Source: a virus | Strand: one strand, 5' to 3' | Length of the DNA stretch: 63,218 nucleotides | IMG/VR virus record: IMGVR_UViG_3300010354_000088 | Span: 1-63,218 of that record | Shown here: piece by piece, positions 1 through 7,752 of the stretch | How positions within the stretch are numbered: the first letter of the stretch is position 1 | Layout of the letters: the number at the start of each line of letters is the position of its first letter | Notes under the pieces: generated by a model | Database searches by the model: none | What the model saw: the letters and a program-made list of their open reading frames with translations, nothing else | What the model was told of the DNA's origin: nothing | Made by a program: the position numbers and the translations under genes

Positions 1-1188
1 ATGATATATCTTGGTTAGTTGCTGTTGTACTTGGTGCTATTGACCCTGCTCCAATGTAATATGTTGCAGCATCAGCAGGACTTAAAACAGCAGGGAAAAA
101 TGGTATAGTAAAATATACATCATCCTTTACACTAGGCTGAAGGTCTGCATAATACTGAGCAATAGTTCTATTTGTCCAAGCTCCTGCTTTTCTTTGAATA
201 ATATCATCATCTGCTGGAGTTAACCCAGCTATAGTTGTGAGATCTGAATCTAGTGGTTGATAAGTACTTGCAGCTGTAGCTGAAGTAAGGTATCCTGACA
301 ATGCCGCCGAGGTAATGAATCCAGATGGGTTAGCATTGCTATATGGGGTAAACCCAAGGGCTGTAGTTACATCGCCTGATGTTATTCCGGAGATATATCC
401 AGAAGGATTTGTCAGCGGATAATATGTAGCAGCCGCTGAAACAATAGTCAAATAAGAACTCAAGCTAGATACACTAGCTATTACTGAGGTATCTACTGAT
501 AATACGTTAGAAGTAAGCTCTTGCAATCCATATCCAGCAGATACAGCTTGAGCTACGTTATATTGAATATAAGAAATAGAAGTAACACCTATTGTTATCG
601 TTCCAGGAGTATTACAGATAAACCCAAAGCCTCCATAAAGAGTTCCGCTAAGAGTAAGAACAAAGTCTCCGTATATTATTTCCCCAGGAGGCACATTGTC
701 AGCGTCAGCAGATCTCGTTAGAATAAATGGAGTTGTAGGACTTCCTGCATCTGTAACATTATAGATGCCATTTTCAATGCCGGACGACTGTTGCCAAACA
801 AGAACTCTTTGATTAGCGGACATAGACTGGCTATCTACAACTAGAGCACCATTACTTGTAGCAGTAAGAGTAGCACCGAATCCACTTACACCATTAAAAT
901 AAGTAGCAACTAAGTTAGTTGTAGTAGCAGCATTTACTGGAGAGTGGAAGTTTATGCCAGCAGAAATATTATCTACATATTGCTTTGTAGCAGAACCTAA
1001 TGGACTTGTAGGATCTGCATTAAGAATAAGATACCCAGACATAGTATCTCCAGATCTGTCTACTTTACCTATTAATCCATTATCAGCATATGTTTTAATT
1101 GCCTTTTGAGAAGGTACAAGTAAATCACTATTTGCAGATAATAAAGGATCAATATCAATTGGTACTCCTTTGGTTGTTCCTTGTGACA
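1..1188 (-). CDS. Tail fibre protein, partial (C-terminus outside window)
   Basis: The minus-strand frame starts at the ATG ending at 1188 (MSQGTTKGVPIDID...) and stays open to the window edge, giving about 396 residues without a stop. An early segment reads NADPTSPLGSATKQYVDN, the P..ATKQYVD motif frequent in long tail fibres. Later segments such as LGFTPYSNANPSGFITS are typical shaft repeats. The protein is rich in Ser, Thr, Ala and Gly, with few charged residues. It is the most distal visible gene of the late block and follows other fibre genes with no room for a promoter, so it is probably part of the adhesin apparatus that contacts the host surface. The receptor-binding tip, if present, lies outside the window. 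The fibre role is fairly sure; its exact position in the tail is not. Confidence 0.8.
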
Positions 1189-2439
1189 TTATCTTATTTC
1201 TCTAAATTTTATAGAAGAATATACTGTTTGTGTTCCACTTAAAGATATGCACTTTAAAGTAATTGTACCTAAAGATCTTGCTACTCCAGCAGCATTAAGA
1301 GTAATTGGATACCTTGATATAACTGCTGTATTTGTAACACCTTTTGCAGAACCAGAAGATGTAACAAATCCTCCATCAATAACAATAGCCGGACTACCAC
1401 TTAAAGTTCCAAGAACATTGTATTCTGAGCTACTGTATGAAGTATTTACGTCATTATATGTAGTTGTACCTGAAATAGCTTGTCCAATACATAATTGCCA
1501 TTGAACAGGCTGATTTCCTGCATTGTAAATTTCTACATCTATAAATGCAACTCTTGTTCTATTTGTAACAGAGTTAAAATTTGTCTTTGGACGTAAACTA
1601 AGTAAGTGAGTACCTCCAGTATTTACACTTACAGCACCAGAATCTTGCTGAAATGTATATCCAAATACGTTTATATCCTCAGATCCTCCTTCAGATATGA
1701 CAGCAGAGCATACAAAGTTCATTGTTGTAGAGACTGTACCACTACAAGTCATACCACACCTTACAGGCAGATTAACTGTCTGTACATATGGTGAAGCAAA
1801 TAAGTTTGCGTGTAAAAACTCATGGCAATATACAATTTTCCCTCCTATATCAAACCCCACTCTAACTCTACCTACATAAAGAGCTTGAATATCAATTACT
1901 AGAATCTGATTTTTAGTAATATCTAAAGTGATACCTGAAGCACCTGATCCATTTAAAGGATCTATATTCCAAGAGGACTGAACTACAGTTTCGTTTCCGG
2001 CAGAAGAACCAGAATAAACAATAAACTGATTTACTGTTCCATTGTTCTGAAATTCTATGCCATTAATACCATCAGAATATCCTGCAAACTTTAATGTATC
2101 TGTTACAGCAGCTATCATGTTGAATGTAACAAATATCAGTTGCGATCTACCAGGTTGATAGGGAAGATACTCATAGCTTTGCATATAAGACTTCCCTCCT
2201 GTTGGAGTAGAACTAAATGTCATTAAAGCTTGTCTATTTGTAGAGTCATGAGTAATAGTAGCTCCAGTACCATTTGTGATTTGCTCTAAAATAATAGGAG
2301 CTAAATCATATGTAAGTTGAGCATTAAAGAGAATCAAAGGATTTGAAACTCTTAATCTGCTAAATGCATCAAGATTTGCACTGTCTTTTATAGACACATC
2401 AGAACTTAATACACTATAACCTGAATATCCCTGTGCCAT
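1189..2439 (-). CDS. Tail-associated structural protein
   Basis: A 416-residue protein, mostly beta-type in composition (Ser, Thr, Val, Ile, Gly), with a hydrophobic central part and no signal peptide. The N-terminal stretch contains DAFSRLRVSNPLILF, a sequence style I associate with structural proteins of phages and prophages, where it precedes a jelly-roll-like domain. It sits two bases downstream of another small fibre-type gene and directly upstream of the partial tail fibre, so it is translated as part of the distal tail cassette. A role as a baseplate or fibre-linked virion protein is inferred from position and composition. No enzymatic motif is visible. Confidence 0.65.
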   Translation of the reverse strand: MAQGYSGYSVLSSDVSIKDSANLDAFSRLRVSNPLILFNAQLTYDLAPIILEQITNGTGATITHDSTNRQALMTFSSTPTGGKSYMQSYEYLPYQPGRSQLIFVTFNMIAAVTDTLKFAGYSDGINGIEFQNNGTVNQFIVYSGSSAGNETVVQSSWNIDPLNGSGASGITLDITKNQILVIDIQALYVGRVRVGFDIGGKIVYCHEFLHANLFASPYVQTVNLPVRCGMTCSGTVSTTMNFVCSAVISEGGSEDINVFGYTFQQDSGAVSVNTGGTHLLSLRPKTNFNSVTNRTRVAFIDVEIYNAGNQPVQWQLCIGQAISGTTTYNDVNTSYSSSEYNVLGTLSGSPAIVIDGGFVTSSGSAKGVTNTAVISRYPITLNAAGVARSLGTITLKCISLSGTQTVYSSIKFREIR

Positions 2440-2441
2440 GA

Positions 2442-2771
2442 TTAAATTATTTCAGTTCCAAATATTTGAAAGCTAAGACTTGCATTACTTGAGTAAACTC
2501 TAACTACATCTGTAGTAGCCAATGAAATGCCTATTGTAGCAACAAAAGTGTCATTACCAGCTAATAATACATCATAATAAAGATAGTCTTTATTGGATGT
2601 TGCTCCACCACTTTGAGTTATACTAACTCTAAATGAAGCTTGAGTAGTTCCTCTATTGCAAATAGTAATAGAAGAAGACACAGTAGATGTCAATGCTGGA
2701 ACTACATAAAGATCTGTTTCTGTAGTTGCTGCTGGACTAGATTGCCCTAATATCTTATAGTAGTTTGCCAT
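2442..2771 (-). CDS. Small tail-fibre-cassette protein
   Basis: A 109-residue Ser/Thr-rich protein beginning MANYYKILGQSSPAATTETDLY. The sequence looks like a compact beta-sandwich, of the type often encoded between phage fibre genes: a YKILGQ start, a VPALTSTVSSSITICNRG central strand pair, and a hydrophobic end FQIFGTEII. It is separated by one to three bases from both neighbours, which are fibre-type proteins. I infer a structural or fibre-attachment role. No catalytic residues or membrane segments are visible. Confidence 0.6.
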   Translation of the reverse strand: MANYYKILGQSSPAATTETDLYVVPALTSTVSSSITICNRGTTQASFRVSITQSGGATSNKDYLYYDVLLAGNDTFVATIGISLATTDVVRVYSSNASLSFQIFGTEII

Positions 2772-2772
2772 T

Positions 2773-3147
2773 TTAAGCTCCCATTAATAAAAAGTTTTGT
2801 TCAAATCCTACTTGTTGTGCAGTTGCACTTAGAGTACCTCCAGAAAGACTTAATCCGGTACCTACAGATATTTCCTCCATTACACCTGTTCCTGCCGTAC
2901 TTCTTCCTATAAGCTTATTAGTAGACATTGACGTAGAAATAACTGGTGTAACACCACCTGTAGAAGTTATAGGACTTACCGCAGTAACAGAAGTAACTCC
3001 AAATGCTGGCCCTATTAATATGCCTCCAACTGTAACTCCATCACCAACATAAAATTCTAAGGTATCTGTAGTCCATATTATTTCACCATCAAGAAATGTG
3101 GTTATAGCTCTTTGTGCATCAGTTCCACGACGTATTCTTATAGCCAT
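2773..3147 (-). CDS. Tail fibre protein with Mtd-like N-terminal domain
   Basis: A 124-residue protein. Residues about 3-45 follow the pattern IRRGT..QR.....DGEIIWTTDT..FYVGDG...GG. This matches the N-terminal domain of the major tropism determinant family, a small beta-prism that trimerises fibres in many phages. The C-terminal half contains LIGRSTAGTG and EISVGTGLSLSGGTLSA, typical fibre shaft repeats. Its ATG overlaps the stop codon of the upstream fibre gene, so the two are translationally coupled. The C-terminus lacks the C-type-lectin variable domain of true Mtd, so this is a short fibre or connector and not the receptor-binding protein itself. No reverse transcriptase or template repeat was recognised in the window. 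Confidence 0.75.
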   Translation of the reverse strand: MAIRIRRGTDAQRAITTFLDGEIIWTTDTLEFYVGDGVTVGGILIGPAFGVTSVTAVSPITSTGGVTPVISTSMSTNKLIGRSTAGTGVMEEISVGTGLSLSGGTLSATAQQVGFEQNFLLMGA

Positions 3148-3656
3148 TATATTGATCCTCCATCAATTAAAACATTTTCTGTTGGCGATATTATAGTTCC
3201 TCCGTCAATAGTTACATCAGGACTTGTTCCTCCCCCTCCTGAAATAGCTACATTTACTACGTTAGTTACACGACCCTTTGAATCAATAGTAACTTGAGGA
3301 ACATGAGTGGCATCTCCATAAGTACCTGGTGTAACACCTATTAATATCAGCTCTGGGTTAGGATATGTTCCTTGTAAATCTCCTCCAGCAGGGCCAGAAG
3401 GAGGCATGCTAGTAGGAAAAACAACCCATTTCTTATCTCCCCTCCAATAATCATATATTGTTCCTGGTTCTATTAAAGGCTCTATATTGCCTATATAGTC
3501 ACCTCCAACACGAGATATTCTTCCATCTGGTTCAGTCTGATAATAAGTGTTGTATTGATCACGATAATAATAACCCTTTTTGCCTTTTTTGGCAAGATGG
3601 AGTGATTCTACCTTTAATCTCTCAAGATATATTATCTTACCTGAAGGAATGATCAT
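3147..3656 (-). CDS. Tail fibre protein with phage fibre repeats
   Basis: A 169-residue protein. The basic, Tyr-rich N-terminal region (residues 1-50) may bind the preceding tail component. Residues about 92-102 read GDLQGTYPNPE, a widespread phage tail repeat. Residues about 112-136 read TYGDATHVPQVTIDSKGR, another common fibre repeat with consensus T.G.AT.VP.ITVD.KGRI. A Gly-rich hinge (SGGGG) precedes a short C-terminal beta segment. Its start overlaps the end of the amidase gene by four bases and its stop overlaps the next fibre ATG, which indicates coupled translation of the adhesion cassette. Confidence 0.75.
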   Translation of the reverse strand: MIIPSGKIIYLERLKVESLHLAKKGKKGYYYRDQYNTYYQTEPDGRISRVGGDYIGNIEPLIEPGTIYDYWRGDKKWVVFPTSMPPSGPAGGDLQGTYPNPELILIGVTPGTYGDATHVPQVTIDSKGRVTNVVNVAISGGGGTSPDVTIDGGTIISPTENVLIDGGSI

Positions 3657-4135
3657 TTCTTGATGTAAATATTCTTTTCAGAAACTCCTATAATTCTAAG
3701 CCATGTTGGAACATCAAAACTAGGACAAGCTTTATCTGAAAATTGATTGTGACCAGCTACAAGTATTTTAGGATGTGCAGCTATAGTCTGTTTTACAAAA
3801 TTAGCCATAGAAATTTTCTGAAACTCAGTCCGAGTGTCTTTTGGAGATTTGTTTGATTTATCCATACCTCCAGCATAAACAACATGCCTAGAAATAGAAT
3901 TAATTCCCAATGCTCCATTTGTAATTTCCCAAGCCTCTACATCATCGTCTTCATCAAAAGGAGTAAGAATTTCTAAACTTCCATTAAGATGAAAAATAGC
4001 AGAATATCCTACTTTTTTCCAACCTCTACCTTTTGGAGGAGGAGATAAATGCCAGTTTCTAATATCTGAAGATGTAACTTCTCTGCCTTCTGGTGTGGCT
4101 GTGCAATGAAGCACTAAATACTTGAGTTTTGCCAT
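3653..4135 (-). CDS. N-acetylmuramoyl-L-alanine amidase (endolysin, T7-lysozyme type)
   Basis: A 160-residue single-domain Amidase_2/PGRP-fold enzyme that cuts the bond between N-acetylmuramic acid and L-alanine in peptidoglycan. The zinc ligands are visible and spaced as in T7 lysozyme: His10 (LVLHCTA), His129 (AGHNQF) and Cys137 (KACPSFD). Tyr44 and Lys135 match the T7 catalytic tyrosine and lysine. There is no cell-wall-binding domain, signal peptide or membrane anchor, so release would need a holin or other route to the periplasm. It lies inside the tail-fibre cassette, not beside an obvious holin; the three-helix membrane protein at 38798-39136 is one holin candidate. A virion-associated role during entry is possible, but lysis is the simpler reading. 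Confidence 0.92.
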   Translation of the reverse strand: MAKLKYLVLHCTATPEGREVTSSDIRNWHLSPPPKGRGWKKVGYSAIFHLNGSLEILTPFDEDDDVEAWEITNGALGINSISRHVVYAGGMDKSNKSPKDTRTEFQKISMANFVKQTIAAHPKILVAGHNQFSDKACPSFDVPTWLRIIGVSEKNIYIKK

Positions 4136-4137
4136 AA

Positions 4138-5304
4138 TTATCCGATATATACAACGTATGCTACAATAGTAAATGGAGGACGGTTTTCATGAGCAGACCC
4201 AGTTCCTGTTACTCCGGTATTTCCAGAAATAGTATGAGTATGCGTAGGTGCTGAATCTGTCACAAAATTACATGTAGAGCCAGTTTGACCGCATTCAAGG
4301 CCATTCATTGTAGATCCAGAACCACCATTCTCTGCTGCTGCATCGTATTGATGAGTAACATTATGAGTATGAGCACCTGAAGCTGAATTGACTAAAGTAC
4401 CTGCTGTATGATCATGTGCAGGAAGCTGAGGTATTGTTAATGATACTGAATCAGCACCACTAGCAGCAGCAGCATCAACATGAGATTGCAAAGCAATATA
4501 ATTACCAGGAGATTGATAACCAACAGCAAAATAACCACTCATATCAGCAACTGTTACAGGAGTTCCTGTAGAATCAAGATATGTTCCTCCATTTGCCAAT
4601 ACCCAACCCTGCCAACAAGAACCAGCAAGACCTTGATTAGAAGGAAAATATGTGTTAAACTGAGTATTGTTACCTGCAAATATTGTCATTTCAAGGATCT
4701 TGTCCTTTACAGTAAATTTCAGTTTTTCATTAGTTCCATTAGCAGCAATAGTAAGCCTGCATGTATTTCCTGATTCTACTGCATCTTCAAGATAACTAAT
4801 AGTAGGATCAAGAGCATTTACATATACTTTACCAGCACCTAATAAAGCTGTATTTAAAGAAAGAGATACGTTTTCACCCGGATTTGCTTGTGTAACTACA
4901 AGCTCAGGAGATGTAGATGTTACTGCAAGAGTATTTTTAATATAAAAGTCTTTACCAGTACCACCTGTTCTTCCGGTAGAGTTATTTGCAGAAGTAACAT
5001 CAATAGCAGTATTTGGAGACGCAGGATTTTTAAATACATTAGGAAGTTGATGTGGCTGAACTACTTTAGAAAAACCATCTGCATCTACAGTGCTATTTCT
5101 GCTAATAGCATTAGAATCAATAGCTAATTTTGTAAATCCTTGAGCAGAAGTAGTAGCAGTATCATCTTTTTCTTTGATGAATCCTACAGAATCAAATAAC
5201 TGAACAAATGTAGATTGGGTAGGTTTATCGTACTTACGAAAACGAACACCTGGATTTCCTGTTACAAGGAAAAAGAAATTACGGAGATAACGTGGGCCGA
5301 CCAT
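4138..5304 (-). CDS. Tail fibre/collar protein with His-rich tip
   Basis: A 388-residue protein. The basic N-terminus (MVGPRYLRNFFFLV) probably attaches to the tail. A beta-rich shaft follows, and the C-terminal part resembles the phage tail-collar/microcystin-dependent-protein fold: a CWQGWVLANGGTYLDSTGTP segment near residues 240-260, IPQLPAHDH, and the terminal ENRPPFTIVAYVVYIG, which resembles the common 'N.PP...YIIYI' ending of such fibres. HxH motifs lie at about residues 297-299, 312-314 and 355-357, with further histidines near 318 and 372. In the T4 long-fibre tip, similar HxH motifs bind iron along a trimer axis. It follows the 165-residue gene by two bases and precedes the amidase. 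It is probably a receptor-contacting short fibre. Confidence 0.75.
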   Translation of the reverse strand: MVGPRYLRNFFFLVTGNPGVRFRKYDKPTQSTFVQLFDSVGFIKEKDDTATTSAQGFTKLAIDSNAISRNSTVDADGFSKVVQPHQLPNVFKNPASPNTAIDVTSANNSTGRTGGTGKDFYIKNTLAVTSTSPELVVTQANPGENVSLSLNTALLGAGKVYVNALDPTISYLEDAVESGNTCRLTIAANGTNEKLKFTVKDKILEMTIFAGNNTQFNTYFPSNQGLAGSCWQGWVLANGGTYLDSTGTPVTVADMSGYFAVGYQSPGNYIALQSHVDAAAASGADSVSLTIPQLPAHDHTAGTLVNSASGAHTHNVTHQYDAAAENGGSGSTMNGLECGQTGSTCNFVTDSAPTHTHTISGNTGVTGTGSAHENRPPFTIVAYVVYIG

Positions 5305-5306
5305 GA

Positions 5307-5804
5307 TTATATTGGTTTTTCTACTATGAATAATTCATTATTAGTTGTACAAGTATCAGGATATGTATCTTCAATAGCCATAAAATTAATTCCATCAGGG
5401 CTTAATTCAGAGTACATATCAAATGCTTGCAAAAGAGATTTAATATCAACATTCTTGCATAAAAAGTATTTTTTAATGCAATTTATATTGTATTCTGTAA
5501 GGTAATAATCTAAACCTTTATCAGTGTAACATGGAGGATTAGCCTCTGAATCCCACTTTCTTTGGTAATAAATTATTACTAGATAGATATAAAAATAATG
5601 ATAATCGTTAATGCTGTTAATGGCATTTTCAGCCTTATCTGGCATTCCAAATGTTTCAGCAGTATACCACTCCTGCATTAGGGCACTCATATTACCCCAA
5701 ATACAATCATAATAATCTACAGAATTTTGCTGTAAATCTGTTAAAGTAATGCTTGTATCACAACAATACAACGAATTATCTGGTAGTAACGGATCGCAAC
5801 TCAT
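5307..5804 (-). CDS. Hypothetical tail-region protein, Cys/Tyr-rich
   Basis: A 165-residue protein that I do not recognise. It begins MSCDPLLPDNSLYCCDTSIT and has eight or more cysteines scattered over its length. The central region (about residues 60-100) is helical and aromatic-rich (NDYHYFYIYLVIIYYQRKW) but is interrupted by charges and is probably not membrane-spanning. The N-terminal MSC with a nearby Cys pair also occurs in the upstream 636-residue protein, which it abuts exactly (5804/5805). I infer a small virion or chaperone protein working with the adjacent Cys-rich tail protein. Function is open. Confidence 0.55.
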   Translation of the reverse strand: MSCDPLLPDNSLYCCDTSITLTDLQQNSVDYYDCIWGNMSALMQEWYTAETFGMPDKAENAINSINDYHYFYIYLVIIYYQRKWDSEANPPCYTDKGLDYYLTEYNINCIKKYFLCKNVDIKSLLQAFDMYSELSPDGINFMAIEDTYPDTCTTNNELFIVEKPI

Positions 5805-7715
5805 TTAGCAAGATTTACAAGGTGTTGAATTTTGAGCAGGAACAACTTTACTACTGCACTCTCCACAACGATCAGTTACAGTTTTAATCTTAGTAAAGAT
5901 GCTTTGTATTTCTTGTATATTCAACATACGACATTCATCCATAGTAAATATACCAATATAAGAAAGCCTGTCTTTTTCAATATAAGCTATTAAATAACCC
6001 ATTAAAGCAACAAGTTTATTTACTTCAGCTCTTTGAAGTTTTAACTTTTCTTTCCGTGCTTCATTACAATCTTTACAACATGGATCTGCTTCGTTACAAA
6101 ATATATCTAAAATCAATGCTTTGTAACATGCTATAATATCACAAAGATCATAGATTACAAGGGTGTAAATATCTGAAGTTAGATTGTTTGTAATAGTTAC
6201 AGTGTAAATACCATCTTGAGGAAATTCTACGTCAACAAAGTTAGTAGTCGTACAATCAATGGTAAAAGTCTGATTGTAAGAATTGTCCAGATTTGTAATA
6301 ACCAAAGTGCTAATCTTACCAGAAGAACACTGACCTTCATCACTTATTTTATATTTATGACAGCTTGTAAGTGTATATTTATATTCAAAACAAGCTTTTA
6401 AAACAGCACTACAGGTATATTGTTGGAAGCAATCTCCATAAGTAAGAGTAATTGAATAATCTCCTATTGATGGAATTGTAAAACATTCATTTAAGAATAT
6501 ATATTGACCAGTAGGAGAATACGATTCATTAATTATTTCTTCTCCAGTGACAGTATTTAATACTACAAGAGTTGCAAAAGCTTCACAATTTTCTTGAGAT
6601 GTAGATACATTTATAGTACCATCTGCTGTAGAACAAGATAAAAGATTGTCAACAAAAAGAGTTGTTGTATTTGTTACAGGATCATAAGAATAAGACTGTA
6701 TAGTATAAGGCCCGTCATTACATGTAGAATCAGTAATGGTTATTTCTATTCCATCTACCAAACCAGCCCATTCACCTAATACAGATACGCTATTAACTCC
6801 TGGAGTGTTATCTGCTGCTGTAATAGGAAAAGTACGAATAGGAAATACTAAATTTTTAACTATACATACTTCATCATTTACATTACTGCAAATAGGATCG
6901 CAACCTATATCAACACTTTCTCCATTAATTTGCAGTATGTTGCAATCGCAAGTCAAACAATTATCTGTAATATATGTAGTATAATTAAGTGTTGCGTCTT
7001 CAGTAGAATTACATCTTGAAGAACTTACTCTTAATAAACATGTTCCTGATTCAGCTCCATTACCATTATATGTAATTGAAATAGGAGAACTTGTTGCACC
7101 AGCCAATAAAGTTACAGATCCAGATGGTAAAACCATTGACCCTGTGCAACCTGAAATAATATAAGAATATGTTTCCGTTACACAAGAATCATTAGTAATA
7201 GTAAAAGATTCTGTTTGACTATAACCCTGTTCAACAGAAAACACTATTGAAGTAGGAGTTAAAGTAAAAGGACTATTATCTGTTATTGTAATATTTATAG
7301 GAATATCAACATAACAGCATGTATTTGTACTTCCCGTTGTATCGGCTGTAACAAAAAATCTTAAAAAAGTATTATATACAACACAAGTACATGCATCAGG
7401 AAATGTATAATTACCTTTTATTTCAAAAGATTGATTTGGCCCTATTGCTCCAGTATTGTAACTATCAATAAGTAAGGTTCCGCCTAAATCATCAACAAAA
7501 CAAGGAGAACTTAAAGTAAGATTTACGCAGTTTCTTACAGATCCGTCAATCCATATTTCAGTTCCTACGTTTCCATTGGTTCCTGTAATAGTAAAATTAT
7601 ATACTCCAGACTCAGAACAACAATTAGAAACTATATTAATTGAAGGCAATGTTCCTCCAAAATATGTTGTTGCCGGATTAGAGCATGAAGGGTAAGTGGT
7701 TGCAGAACAGCTCAT
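5805..7715 (-). CDS. Large Cys-rich tail protein with Ig-like repeats
   Basis: A 636-residue protein beginning MSCSATTYPSCSNPATTYFG. The first about 450 residues are beta-rich and look like several Ig/BACON-type modules: strands such as YNFTITGTNGNVG, FTLTPTSIVFSVEQGYSQ and SITLTYGDC, with paired cysteines. The C-terminal about 100 residues differ: basic and helical, with the cluster EADPCCKDCNEARKEKLKLQ, then a C..C-containing end, which would suit attachment to the virion. BACON/Ig-like domains occur in crAss-phage tail proteins and are thought to bind carbohydrate, though I cannot confirm the family here. It is the first gene after the giant polymerase gene and opens the adhesin cassette. 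I infer a tail adhesin or tail-needle-associated protein. Confidence 0.6.
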   Translation of the reverse strand: MSCSATTYPSCSNPATTYFGGTLPSINIVSNCCSESGVYNFTITGTNGNVGTEIWIDGSVRNCVNLTLSSPCFVDDLGGTLLIDSYNTGAIGPNQSFEIKGNYTFPDACTCVVYNTFLRFFVTADTTGSTNTCCYVDIPINITITDNSPFTLTPTSIVFSVEQGYSQTESFTITNDSCVTETYSYIISGCTGSMVLPSGSVTLLAGATSSPISITYNGNGAESGTCLLRVSSSRCNSTEDATLNYTTYITDNCLTCDCNILQINGESVDIGCDPICSNVNDEVCIVKNLVFPIRTFPITAADNTPGVNSVSVLGEWAGLVDGIEITITDSTCNDGPYTIQSYSYDPVTNTTTLFVDNLLSCSTADGTINVSTSQENCEAFATLVVLNTVTGEEIINESYSPTGQYIFLNECFTIPSIGDYSITLTYGDCFQQYTCSAVLKACFEYKYTLTSCHKYKISDEGQCSSGKISTLVITNLDNSYNQTFTIDCTTTNFVDVEFPQDGIYTVTITNNLTSDIYTLVIYDLCDIIACYKALILDIFCNEADPCCKDCNEARKEKLKLQRAEVNKLVALMGYLIAYIEKDRLSYIGIFTMDECRMLNIQEIQSIFTKIKTVTDRCGECSSKVVPAQNSTPCKSC

Positions 7716-7752
7716 CTTTTTAAGTTATTAATCAAAATTAATCAATTTGACA

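Noticed and set aside
2773-3147. Diversity-generating retroelement target
   Set aside because: The gene lacks a C-type-lectin variable region and the window has no reverse transcriptase or template repeat.
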